DNA from: Euperipatoides rowelli
Lineage: Eukaryota; Onychophora; Udeonychophora; Euonychophora; Peripatopsidae
Direction: 5' to 3' (one strand)
NCBI GenBank assembly: GCA_003024985.2
Contig: PXIH01S0004170.1
Length of the DNA: 11,205 bases
Part shown: positions 1 through 7,539 of the stretch, piece after piece
Numbering within the stretch: position 1 is the first letter of the stretch
How the letters are laid out: every line of letters starts with the position of its first letter
The notes under the pieces: generated by a model
What the model was told of the DNA's origin: nothing
What the model saw: only the letters and a program-made list of their open reading frames with translations
Database searches by the model: none
Translations under genes and position numbers: made by a program

Positions 1-62
1 AAATTTGTCATATAGGCTATACGGTACATGAATTAGATATTAAAACCCTAATTTAGTATGTT

Positions 63-197
63 TTTCCCCTCCTCCTCTCCTCTCATTCTTTCTTCACACA
101 AATGTTTTACTTCAATCACAAATTTACTCTTTATAAATTCTACTCTATCTTTTATAACATCTTTCCCTCCTCCTCCATTCTGACAAACACAAATGTT
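63..197. repeat. Degenerate pyrimidine-tract direct repeat
   Basis: Two similar blocks lie about 91 to 98 bp apart. Each starts with a C/T tract containing CCTCCTCCT and an ATTCT (63-89 and 162-181), and each ends with an identical CACAAATGTT (97-106 and 188-197). The first copy carries about 7 extra pyrimidines. The sequence between the copies is AT-rich and does not repeat, so this is a decayed tandem duplication or two related low-complexity tracts. A splice-acceptor reading of the pyrimidine tracts is possible but no exon-like frame follows. Confidence 0.4.
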
Positions 198-521
198 CAC
201 CAAAGATAAGGAATCCTACTTTTGTTTCATTACTACAGTATATAAAATTATAGTTCAGAGAATCTAAATGAATGTTCGATAGGTTGAATTAAAACATCAA
301 AAAGTAAAATTCCATTCTGTATGAAATCCTAGTATTGTGTCAAATCTAAGCGAGGCAGTTAAAAAAATTGTTATTCCACCATATGAATTTCTATTTCTGG
401 GCTACAATTCCATTTCATCGAATAATGATAATGTTATACTGTATACACTTCCTTAGCTCATTAAGTAGGATTCTCCATCACTTTTAAATAGCCATTAAAG
501 CCTGTACCATATAAATTGTTA
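198..521. other. AT-rich non-coding flank
   Basis: I see no open frame, RNA gene or transposon end in this stretch. It is ordinary AT-rich sequence with short A runs, and it leads into the TTAA at 522-525 that begins the piggyBac-like terminus. Confidence 0.6.
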
Positions 522-633
522 TTAACACATTCACTGCGGATGACTCAAATCCGAGTCAGCGTGAACTTTCACAATATGCTGATGACTCGAATCCGAGTCC
601 NTAAGAGCGCATGGGCCCTTGCTCGGCATTTTA
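522..633 (+). mobile_element. piggyBac-superfamily-like left terminus
   Basis: A TTAA (522-525), the invariant target site of piggyBac transposons, is followed by CACATTCACTGCGGATGAC. The next 75 bp holds two copies of a hairpin-forming unit starting GATGACTC (539-557 and 581-599). Each contains GACTC(G/A)AATCCGAGTC, a 6-bp stem with a 4-bp loop; in the first copy one stem base has changed. A third small palindrome, GTGAACTTTCAC, lies between them (561-572). Subterminal inverted repeats behind a TTAA and a short terminal repeat are typical of piggyBac-like elements. The block is richer in GC than its surroundings up to about 633, then composition drops. A single N sits at 601, but sequence on both sides looks continuous in character. 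No transposase frame follows, so the element is non-autonomous or decayed. Confidence 0.65.
601..601. other. Single undetermined base
   Basis: One N interrupts the piggyBac-like terminus. The flanking sequences show no overlap with each other and read as one continuous GC-richer terminal block, so this could be a single ambiguous base. A closed gap of unknown size cannot be excluded. Confidence 0.8.
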
Positions 634-1197
634 CGTTATTTTATTTTTAATAAATCATGTTGAAAAATATTTACTGTATCGTAAAGATGTTTTTTTAAAT
701 AATGTGTAAACAATAAAAATTCTATTATGATGTTTATTTTTAATTTAAATAGGTAAATAATCTGTAGTTATCAATTCAATATTGAATAATAATTTTGGTT
801 ACCTGTAATGATTTTAGGTATCAAAGTTAAACACTAATAAAATAATTATCAGTATACAGAAGACAGTGCTTAAAAATTACAAAGCGTGTTGTAATAGAAT
901 CTAGCCTAAACATTGTGCAATCATTAAACATTTTATTACTGCTGAAATGTACTAAAGCCTATTGTAGTAGTTTCATAAGTGTTAACGTTTTTTTGTTTAA
1001 AGCTATATAACTTGTTTACACTCGCTGCTTAGAATATTTTTATGATTTTATAATTCAATTATTTATTAGAAGAAGAAGAAAATTTAGTTTCAAAACTTTT
1101 ACTGATCAATATCAATTAAAAATTCCAAGTTTAAAAATTAAGTTCATAATGGTAATAAATTTATCAGGTTATACAATTTCCATTTATTATTTAAATT

Positions 1198-1214
1198 AAA
1201 AAAAAAAAAAAAAA
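1198..1214. repeat. Poly-A tract (17 bp)
   Basis: An uninterrupted run of 17 A. It follows TTAAATT and precedes GAGAAGCC. It could be the remnant of a retroposed tail, but I see no recognisable retroelement body or target duplication beside it, so it is listed only as a homopolymer. Confidence 0.8.
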
Positions 1215-1744
1215 GAGAAGCCAATGAAAATAATTTTTTTTCCCTAATACAAGTCAGTATACTGTATGTTAAATCATTTTAAATTTTCTTTTTAAAGAAT
1301 CTTCTATGCAAAGATCTAAAAAAAAAAAACCCACTGAACTTTAAATTTAATGGATTAATAATATTCTGTATGCAGCAATCATAATATTAGTAGTTCAATT
1401 TTGAAATAAACATTATTGCAAAATAAATGCATTAAATTAAATAAAAGCCCTCACTTGAATCATTTGTATTCTTGCAACACAAACCATTAGAGGAAAGAGG
1501 GATTAAGCCAAAAAATAAAAAGTTTCAACGTTACTTAATAAAATAAAGAAGAAAAAAATTAACCAATGGTTGTAACTGAATGAAAAGCCAAGACAAATGT
1601 GTCCACCCAAATTGAGATTGATGATGATCTGAGTGTTGAAAAATGAGATCATTCATCTTAATATAGCCAGAGATGATGATAATAAAAATAAATAAAGATG
1701 AACATGCTAAAAATAACGCCAGTGAATTTAAACTCCATTAAAAA

Positions 1745-1819
1745 AAATAATGTATGTTTTTTTTTGTAAAAAAATAAATTTCCTCTCCAAGAGGAGAAGA
1801 AAAATAATGTATGTTTTTG
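1745..1819. repeat. Short direct repeat around AATAATGTATGTTTTT
   Basis: The string AAAATAATGTATGTTTTT occurs at about 1745-1762 and again at about 1802-1819, some 56 bp apart. The spacer contains an A-rich run and CCTCTCCAAGAGGAG, a small imperfect palindrome. This looks like a local duplication by slippage rather than a functional site. Confidence 0.5.
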
Positions 1820-2641
1820 ATTGAAGTTTGGCCTAATAATTTTTCTTACTATTAGAATTTTGACATCACATCTTATTTTGACATTATTGACAGGGCAGGA
1901 AAAAAAAATAACATTTGTGAAAAAAATGAGAGAATATAATAAGCCTTAAAAATACCAATTTCTTTTGCAACCCATTATAAACACAGTTACAGGAAATAAT
2001 AAAGAACAAACGTATCCAATATTAAAATATAATCAGGGATTGAAAAAATATTATAGGAACCAGTTAAAAGTTTAAGATTTGTGTACAGCTTTTTTTCAGT
2101 ACAGATCACTTTAGATGCTTTTTCATTTGTGGTCAAGTCTCTTGATTTGACCAAGAGATTCGAATATTTTAATCCTTCTCCCATTATCCCAAATTATATA
2201 GCCTACAATCTTCCACTTTCAAACATTTTTATTTTTATAAAATGAAATTTTTAACATAGTTAAAAAAATTATAGTGTGTTGTCCATTTTCTTCCCAACTG
2301 GAATTTGTATAGTATGTTGTAAAAGATGTTATGTATTTTCAGCATATTACTAGAAAGATTTATAATAATGTATTTCCCATGCTCAAAACCATGGTACATA
2401 TACAGAAATTTAAATTAGGAAAACATTAATCAATGTTCCTTTGTATAGAAAAAAAAATAGTTCCATAAGCTATATGAGATTCATTTTGGGGGGGATATCA
2501 TTTCTTTTGTACTGGACAGAAAAAAAATACCTCCCCGCATACTAATAATAGACTATCAGCATGAAAAAAAAATCAAAATCAAATTTTGAAGTGATCTTCT
2601 AATATCATTGTAATGTTGAGTTTCATACACTCTAAAACTAA

Positions 2642-2745
2642 TACAGGCAGTTCTTGATTTATGCAGGGATTAGGTTTTTCGAAAACAGAACATAAATTAA
2701 ATTTGCGTCAACCAAACATATTTACACATAGAAAACAATGGTAAA
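2642..2745 (+). mobile_element. pogo/Tigger-like transposon end (fragment)
   Basis: A TA dinucleotide (2642-2643) is followed by CAGGCAGTTCTTGATTTATG and then GGGATTAGGTTTTTCGAAAAC, ACATAAATTAAATTTGCG and ACATAGAAAACAATGGTAAAG. This order (CAGGCAGT start, a GGTT..CGAAAAC segment, a repeat of a 'cataaat'-type core, then an ATAG.AAACAATGGTAAAG segment) resembles the ends of Tc1/mariner-class Tigger/pogo elements in animal genomes, which insert at TA. The resemblance is from memory of the family pattern, not from a search. No matching opposite end is visible nearby, so this is a decayed or truncated copy. Confidence 0.4.
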
Positions 2746-2748
2746 GCT

Positions 2749-2780
2749 AGAAAATACAAGTCTTTCAACTTGTATTTTCT
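2749..2780. repeat. Perfect 12-bp inverted repeat (hairpin)
   Basis: AGAAAATACAAG (2749-2760) is followed by an 8-bp loop and its exact reverse complement CTTGTATTTTCT (2769-2780). It sits directly after the Tigger-like terminal segment and may be the centre of a palindromic MITE derived from that family. The sequence beyond the right arm only weakly mirrors the left side (an ACCATTG string), so the wider palindrome is not established. Confidence 0.7.
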
Positions 2781-3000
2781 TTTCAATAAATATTTCATTT
2801 TAACAACAACAAACATCGGCTTCACCATTGAGTATTTAGTAATAACAAGTGGAAGTTATTTTCTCAGGTATCAGTTATTTTCTTATTATAAAACATCACT
2901 TATTCAAAAATCTAGACTTCTTCTCATCATTTCCTCTAAACCTGATCCAGAACGCCCAACAGTGTTTTACGATTTTTGGTGGGCGGTAATAAATTTACTA

Positions 3001-3100
3001 AAACCACCAAAAAAAAAAAGCTTATCAAATCTGACAAGTTATCAAAATGTCCAGTCAACCAAAAAAAAAAAAAAAGGTTATCAAATCTGACATGAAGTCA
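3001..3100. repeat. Two-copy tandem repeat, period 56 bp
   Basis: An A tract preceded by ACC and followed by TTATCAAATCTGACA occurs twice. The 15-bp core is identical at 3022-3036 and 3078-3092. The A tract is 11-12 bases in the first copy and about 15 in the second. This is a local duplication inside the hAT-like terminal region, likely formed by slippage or as an expanded subterminal repeat. Confidence 0.7.
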
Positions 3101-3132
3101 AGGTGGGCGGTTGCATATTGAAATATGTGCAA

Positions 3133-3133
3133 N
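3133..3133. other. Single undetermined base
   Basis: One N inside the hAT-like region (GTGCAA N ATATGTAAAAG). The two sides do not repeat each other and appear to be one continuous element, so a single ambiguous base is the simplest reading. Confidence 0.8.
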
Positions 3134-3321
3134 ATATGTAAAAGTGGGCGGTAAACTAAAAAGGTTGAAGAACCCCTGCCCTAAACTAATCACAACAATA
3201 GCATTTTGTTCATTAGACAGAAGGAAAAAAAAACTACAGTCATTTAGTGGAGTGGTCTAAGTCACATATTTATTACAAAACGTCACATATTACAAGCCAA
3301 GACTTCTAACAACCATTTCCA

Positions 3322-3352
3322 TTAACCTATTCACAGCGCTATAGATGTCTTT
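3322..3352 (+). mobile_element. Second piggyBac-like terminus (solo end)
   Basis: TTAA (3322-3325) is followed by CCTATTCACAGCGCTATAGATGTC. Compared with the terminus at 522, the shared pattern is TTAAC, two variable bases, ATTCAC, one variable base, GCG, then GATG(T/A)C further in. That suggests a related but different family of the same superfamily facing right. No close partner facing left is seen; the 4191-4212 end is a poorer match to this one than to the 522 end. It may be a solo or truncated end. Confidence 0.35.
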
Positions 3353-3701
3353 TCCCCTCACTGCTAAAACATTATGAATTTGGTGATTCTGCTTCAGTTT
3401 TCAACAAAGAAAGCAGCTTACAGGCTTTCCTCATGTGTTTTTTTTTTTATTTATATAAAATGAATGGTTTGAAAGAAAATTGATTGCAACCGCTCACACT
3501 ATCATAATGTTTGGAGATACTGTGCATACCTATCTCAATAATATTTTCCAGCTTGTAAACCACATTCTTGAAAACAATTTTCAAGTAAATAGAACAATGG
3601 CAGTAATGCTAAATTTATATAATTCCAAAAACATGTAAATTAGATTTTGGCATAGGCTACATTAAGAACTACATATAGTTATTTCAAAGCACAAACAAAA
3701 A

Positions 3702-3890
3702 CTACGTTTTTTTTTTTAATTCTCCGAGTTCTCTGAGAACTAAAGAGAAGGCTCTGAATCTGGAGAAGTCGGATTTTAAAAAAAATCAAAGATTCTCTAT
3801 TGCGGATTTTAATAATCTCTGATGAACTCGGAGAACTATCAGAGAAGACTCTGAATTCTCCAAGAAAAAGCATTGGGATTCAGAGAAGTA
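3702..3890 (+). repeat. TCTC/GAG-rich interspersed repeat, copy A
   Basis: Starts with CTACG and a T tract (3702-3717), then a region dense in TCTCCGAG, TCTCTGAGAACT, GGAGAACTATCAGAG and CTCTGAATTCTCC. The words are quasi-palindromic, so similarity appears on both strands. It shares the start CTACGTTTTTT in inverse orientation with the block ending at 6090, plus GGAGAACTA.CAGA (inverse) and ATTTTAATAATCTC (direct; 3806-3819 and 5986-5999). This suggests one end of a repeat family of unknown class. The 64-codon minus-strand frame across it reflects the repeat sequence and is not called a gene. Confidence 0.5.
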
Positions 3891-4050
3891 CCCAAAATGC
3901 ATCGTAACACAATCAAAATTCAAAATAGAGGAAAATAAACTCTATTGATATTTAAATGTGTAAAATACTGATACTGATAGTGGATATAACTGGTCTAACC
4001 ATTGTAAAGGCACTACTATCTGCAATAAATTTCTTATTTTGACTACACAA

Positions 4051-4096
4051 GATCTTTTACAATGGCATGACTATTTTTTAAATACTGAAAAATGAA
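4051..4096 (+). repeat. 46-bp exact direct repeat, copy 1 (contig end)
   Basis: Starts GATCTTTTACAATGGCATGA and is identical over 46 bp to 5677-5722. This copy ends exactly at the N at 4097 and the other begins exactly after the N at 5676. The fit to both Ns indicates an overlap between two contigs rather than a biological duplication. Confidence 0.9.
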
Positions 4097-4097
4097 N
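4097..4097. other. Probable contig join (N)
   Basis: One N immediately after the first 46-bp repeat copy. Taken with the N at 5676 it bounds a 1578-bp segment that appears to have been inserted between two overlapping contigs. The true distance across this base is unknown. Confidence 0.75.
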
Positions 4098-4190
4098 TAA
4101 TAATTAATATCAAGTATAAAGATATCATAATATCTAAATGCATTTTATAAGAAAAAAACTATTCCGCATATAGTGGAGATTTTCAAATTT

Positions 4191-4212
4191 GATTCCGCAG
4201 CGAACGTGTTAA
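4191..4212 (-). mobile_element. piggyBac-like terminus facing left
   Basis: Read on the minus strand from 4212, this is TTAA followed by CACGTTCGCTGCGGAATC. It agrees with the right-facing terminus at 522 at TTAA plus 12 of 14 bases; both differences are CG here against CA there. Further in, ATTCCGCA occurs a second time (about 4162-4169), suggesting a subterminal repeat. The GACTCG hairpins of the 522 end are absent, so the two ends are asymmetrical or belong to different copies. Confidence 0.55.
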
Positions 4213-4517
4213 TTCAACAAAAAAGTAAAGTAAAGAATATGTTGTATTTTTTTCCTTCTCTTCTCAAAAGTCTAAAGAAACCCTTTGAGGAATTAATTTA
4301 AAAAAAATAATAAGATTGATGTTTTAAAAATTAATCTACATCTCGTCAAAAATATTTTAAAATGAATGAAGACTATTATAATAGTAATCAATCATTTTTA
4401 AATGGAAATTCAATAAAGTTGTATAAAAATTATAATTAATTCAGACTAATAAAATATTTTTTTTCTTTTTCAAACAAAGTTCAAACCTTTTTAAAGAATT
4501 AATAGAAGAAGAAAAAG

Positions 4518-4555
4518 AGTACAGCACTTTTAAAAGATTTTAAAAGGGCTGTACT
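4518..4555. repeat. 38-bp near-perfect palindrome
   Basis: AGTACAGCACTTTTAAAA (4518-4535), a 2-bp centre (GA) and TTTTAAAAGGGCTGTACT (4538-4555) form 18-bp arms that pair at 17 of 18 positions. The near-zero loop would favour cruciform extrusion in DNA and makes it a poor microRNA precursor. It may be the centre of a fold-back transposon, though flanking sequence does not mirror well. Confidence 0.8.
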
Positions 4556-4599
4556 TTTCCCCTGAACATTATAGACCTAGTGTACACATACAATTTTAA

Positions 4600-4870
4600 T
4601 GCATAGGCACACCAGAATGTCACGCAGGGGCCTGTTGCTCCCCCTAAAAAAGGGTAATATTTTGATGATATAGTTGATAACTATTGTTTTTCTCCACAAG
4701 AAGAACAACTTTCCTCCAATTATAAATCAGAACCTTTGTAGAAAGTAACAATAAATCTAAATATTTAATTTTATTACCATTTACATTTTATTGTGTGAAT
4801 GGGAAGGGGATGCAGGGGCCAAAAGCATTGCTTTTCCAGGGCCTACAATGCTGTTAAGATGGCTGTTATA
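4600..4870. mobile_element. Decayed DNA-transposon-like sequence
   Basis: GCAGGGGCC appears twice (near 4624 and 4813), with CTCCCCCTAAAAAAGGG after the first, and with CCAGGGCCTACAATGCTGTTAAGATGGC after the second. Patches of the form CAGGGGCC...CCAGGGCC...TTAAGA.GGC are common near the ends of old hAT-type elements in animal genomes. This is recalled by pattern only, no target duplication is identified, and the call is weak. Confidence 0.25.
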
Positions 4871-5640
4871 CACATTTTCACTTGACAATCATTTGGTAGA
4901 CTATTTACTGGTAGTCAGAAAGCAGAAAGATGAGAATAAAAACAAAAAGTAAAAGTATATAACTGGAATGGCAAATTGGCACAATTTTATGCAACAAAAA
5001 AAAAAAAAGAGTAGCTATTAAATAAAAAAATGTAATTGCAAAAATTATGTTAATCGAAAAAGTGTTGACCAGGTGTTGTACTTAAAAAAAAATCCTTAAC
5101 TGAAATTCTAAGACAAAAACAAAATTATTCAATTTATTCTAAATTTTAGAATATACTATATATATATATTAAGTGGCTGCAAATTTTTTTGATATAAATC
5201 TTCTCTTTCCCCAGAATTTTCTTGTTATATCATATAATGGTTTCAGTAGAATTAGCATTAAAATCAAAAGTATAAAAATTCAACTTGAAATTTAAAATCA
5301 CAATGTTAGGATTCAAATCTGATTGAATGCCAGTTATAATATGTGTTAGAGTAGGAAAGCAAGACTGATTGCCCCTTCTGTAACAGTAACATTAAATAAA
5401 TTTAATTAAGAATAAATATTTATGAGGATTTTAGTACAAAAGTAGGCAAAGTTTTGAGAACAAGGGCTGACTAATAACAGTGCATTGCCTTAATTAACCA
5501 AATATATTTTATGGAATCAAATAATAAAGGGTAAAGGAAACGTAGGCAGAAATTTGTTTTTGTTGTGGAGTTTGGGATAATAATAATTTTAATAATCAAA
5601 GATACAGTAAAGCAAACAATAATAAAAAATGTGGCTGCTC
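4871..5640. other. AT-rich non-coding stretch
   Basis: No gene or clear element is visible. It includes a 13-bp TA run at 5157-5169 and several A runs. Confidence 0.6.
5157..5169. repeat. Short (TA)n run
   Basis: A 13-bp uninterrupted alternating TA run, the longest dinucleotide run noticed in the window. Confidence 0.8.
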
Positions 5641-5675
5641 ATATTGATTTTTTTTTATTATGCAATAGAAATGCT

Positions 5676-5676
5676 N
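5676..5676. other. Probable contig join (N)
   Basis: One N immediately before the second 46-bp repeat copy. It pairs with the N at 4097 as the far edge of the possibly misplaced segment. Confidence 0.75.
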
Positions 5677-5722
5677 GATCTTTTACAATGGCATGACTAT
5701 TTTTTAAATACTGAAAAATGAA
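5677..5722 (+). repeat. 46-bp exact direct repeat, copy 2 (contig start)
   Basis: Identical to 4051-4096 and continues into AATGTTTCCAGTC. It starts directly after an N, which supports a contig overlap origin. Confidence 0.9.
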
Positions 5723-5881
5723 ATGTTTCCAGTCAATGAGATAGCAATAGTTACCGTTTATGTCTTGGTGGAACAGATAGCAAATATGATGTCTTTAAAA
5801 TGTTTAATCTGACATCACTTGTACAAATGCTGCCACATACATGTTTTTTTTTTTTTCTGTCTGACAGTAAACCTTTAAAAG

Positions 5882-5893
5882 CACCTGCAGGTG
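5882..5893. repeat. 12-bp perfect palindrome CACCTGCAGGTG
   Basis: CACCTGCAGGTG is its own reverse complement and holds two overlapping E-box cores (CACCTG and CAGGTG). It could bind bHLH or zinc-finger factors, but no promoter or gene is near, so it is recorded as a palindrome only. It lies within a 60-codon frame (5800-5982) that runs through poly-T and is judged spurious. Confidence 0.7.
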
Positions 5894-5985
5894 ATAGTTT
5901 AGCCAAATTTAGACCGTTAACAACTTTTTTTTTTACTGTGCGATTTTTCTCCTTTTGTCTCCATCTTTTATTTCTCTGTTAGTGT

Positions 5986-6090
5986 ATTTTAATAATCTCG
6001 GACTCTGTCTCACTTTGTTTATATTCTGCTAGTTCTCCGGACATGTACAACTTCTCGGAGCTCGAGTTCAGAGATTCTTAAAAAACGTAG
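5986..6090 (-). repeat. TCTC/GAG-rich interspersed repeat, copy B
   Basis: Reading the minus strand from 6090 it begins CTACGTTTTTTAAGAATCTC and continues with TGAACTCGAGCTCCGAGAAG and GGAGAACTAGCAGA. The start and the GGAGAACTA word match copy A (3702-3890) in inverse orientation. With copy A it may form the ends of one element; the length would be 2389 bp as written, or about 763 bp if the segment between the paired Ns is removed. Confidence 0.45.
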
Positions 6091-6096
6091 CCAAAA

Positions 6097-6402
6097 CAGT
6101 TTACCTCAGAAAAGTGAAATAAAATTAGAAAACTTATTCAACAGTTGAATATTTATAAATAATAGTGGTTAAGAATTACATTTATAACTTTACGACCAGA
6201 ATCAGAATGAAGATAAACATTAATAACAATATAAAATTAAAATTTTAGCAAATAAAGTCATTTGCCTATATAATAAATATTTAAACAAAATAAATGATTG
6301 TCTAATAAAATTCAGTATGTGTTAAGTTGTTAACTGTATAGGCCTATATTTTTGATAAGATTTTTTTATTTTTTTGGCTGTTGGAATCCATTTTTAAATT
6401 TT
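6097..6402. other. AT-rich non-coding stretch
   Basis: Nothing beyond AT-rich sequence is visible here. Confidence 0.6.
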
Positions 6403-6455
6403 GTGGGGTATCCAGACCCCTGTATACCCCCCCCCCTTTTTTTTTTGAATACCCC
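6403..6455. repeat. C/T homopolymer tract with GGGGTAT/ATACCCC inverted repeat
   Basis: GTGGGGTATCCAGACCCCTG is followed by TATAC, a run of about 10 C, about 11 T and GAATACCCCC. Short GGGGTAT and ATACCCC words are inverted around GACCCCTG. On the minus strand CAGGGGTCTGGATACCCC could be a hAT-like end, but no partner or target duplication is seen. The adjoining C and T runs will be prone to sequencing error. Confidence 0.45.
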
Positions 6456-7539
6456 CTTGATCACATATAAATAAAATAATACAATATTAACCCTTCTAAG
6501 TCCTAACCTGAGAGAGCAAACAATAGGCAATAATGGCTTTTACACAATTTGGTTTAATTTTTTTTTCTTTAATCAACAGATTCATATTATTATCTTCAGG
6601 GAGCTTACAAATTATATATTCTAAGAATTTATAGTCTAGTGCCTAATCTAAATAATATTCCATTGGACTATAAATAATGATTTGAAATGAAGTTTGAGAA
6701 AGACCAATAAGTTAATTATAACAGTTCAGATTATATTTAAAAAATAAAATAAATAAGCATAGGTTAATTAAGACTATTGTAATTTTAAAAAATTCTTCCA
6801 GAAAAATATACAGTATAACAAAAATGACATTCTCAACTTTAAAGTTATTTTTAATCATATACAGTTTATAATTATATATATTCTTAATCTTATATCGGCC
6901 AATCATCAAATCTATAAAATTTCTGTATACCCTAACAATTACTTACCATACCTATATTCGTGAGTTGATCTAATATCTTTCTAGAAATACTACGAAAATA
7001 TTGAACACAACAGATAAATGCCATTCCTTCTGCAAAGCAGACTGTTTTTCACATGGTCTGAGTAACAAACAACTCATCAGGTCGTCAACAGTCAAACTGC
7101 AGACTGCTAGCTCAATTCAACAATAATAAATTAGCAACTAACTCTAGCTGACTTCACATAAATAATGCCTTGTTCATATTCACAGGTTTCCAGAATTACT
7201 GTATATAGGATGTTTGTAATAATATTTTTCTACTACTCATTTAAAATAGAGACTTTTGTTAAGTTTGTTGTTAGAATAATTGGGATGGGGAGGTGGGGTG
7301 ATTACCACTTCTTCTCTTCTATAAATGACTAATAAATATTAATTATTTAATCATAGAAAGCAATTATGTTTTAAAAGGAATACAGTTCTCCTAAATAATT
7401 CATCTCTCTCAATATACTGTACACAGGACTCCAAATTGAAGTTCTATTTCCTATCACTCAATCATTGATACAATACAAGTAGTTAATTTCTAAATTTATA
7501 TTTTAATCCTCTTTAAAAATACAGTAGGCTATACACGGT
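6456..7539. other. AT-rich non-coding stretch
   Basis: No gene is supported. A 65-codon minus-strand frame at 6712-6909 is made almost entirely of Ile, Leu, Phe, Tyr, Asn and Lys as expected from AT-rich DNA. A short higher-complexity patch near 7020-7120 repeats GCAGACTG (about 7037 and 7101) but has stops in the frames I checked. Confidence 0.55.

Larger units (their letters stand above)
634..2640. other. AT-rich non-coding stretch with simple repeats
   Basis: No gene can be supported here. It contains homopolymers (17 A at 1198-1214, 10 A near 1320), a short GAA run near 1070, GATGAT-like runs near 1620-1680 and a 7-G run at 2488-2494. A minus-strand frame of 65 codons at 1987-2184 has no recognisable domain and an AT-driven residue composition, so it is not called as a gene. 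If the 522-4212 element is real, this is its interior. Confidence 0.6.
2979..3178 (-). mobile_element. hAT-like transposon terminal region
   Basis: On the minus strand the segment starts at 3178 with CAGGGGTTCTTCAACCTTTT, which fits the CAGgGGTTC.CAACCTTTT pattern common at hAT-superfamily ends. Moving inwards, the string GTGGGCGGT appears three times on the plus strand (2979-2987, 3103-3111, 3144-3152), which may be subterminal binding repeats. The 8 bp just outside the end, CCCTAAAC (3179-3186), has the central-TA shape of many hAT target duplications, but no second copy or opposite end is found in the window. A single N at 3133 lies within the region and does not break its character. No transposase frame is seen. 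A 106-codon frame at 2770-3090 crosses poly-A runs and repeat sequence and is judged spurious. Confidence 0.5.
522..4212 (+). mobile_element. Candidate non-autonomous piggyBac-like element, doubtful pairing
   Basis: This joins the right-facing terminus at 522 with the left-facing terminus at 4191-4212; both are bounded by TTAA. Reading inwards, the two ends agree at 12 of the first 14 bases after TTAA. At 3.69 kb the interval contains no transposase frame and includes pieces of other DNA transposons, so any real element would be non-autonomous with nested insertions. The pairing is an inference. The right end lies just inside a segment (4098-5675) that may have been misplaced during assembly, so the two termini might not be neighbours in the genome. 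Confidence 0.3.
4098..5675. other. Segment possibly misplaced by assembly
   Basis: This 1578-bp AT-rich segment lies between the two Ns of the 46-bp overlap pair. It holds a left-facing TTAA terminus (4191-4212), a 38-bp palindrome (4518-4555), decayed transposon-like sequence (about 4600-4870) and a TA run (5157-5169). I see no gene. Its location, and possibly its orientation, should not be trusted until reads spanning both joins are examined. It could instead be a genuine insertion present on one haplotype. Confidence 0.6.

Noticed and set aside
1987-2184. 65-codon minus-strand frame
   Set aside because: No recognisable domain, composition is what AT-rich DNA yields, and no supporting promoter or splice signals were seen.
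2770-3090. 106-codon plus-strand frame, the longest in the window
   Set aside because: It crosses poly-A runs and the 56-bp tandem duplication of the hAT-like region, gives Lys runs, and shows no domain.
6310-6325. Left-facing TTAACACAT.ACTG as a partner for the 522 terminus
   Set aside because: The match ends after about 9 bases and needs a gap; the 4191-4212 end is much better.
6487-6510. Another piggyBac-like end (TTAACCCTTCTAAGTCC)
   Set aside because: Only TTAACCC is suggestive; no subterminal repeat or partner is seen, and a similar TTAACCC at about 8604 shows the word occurs by chance.
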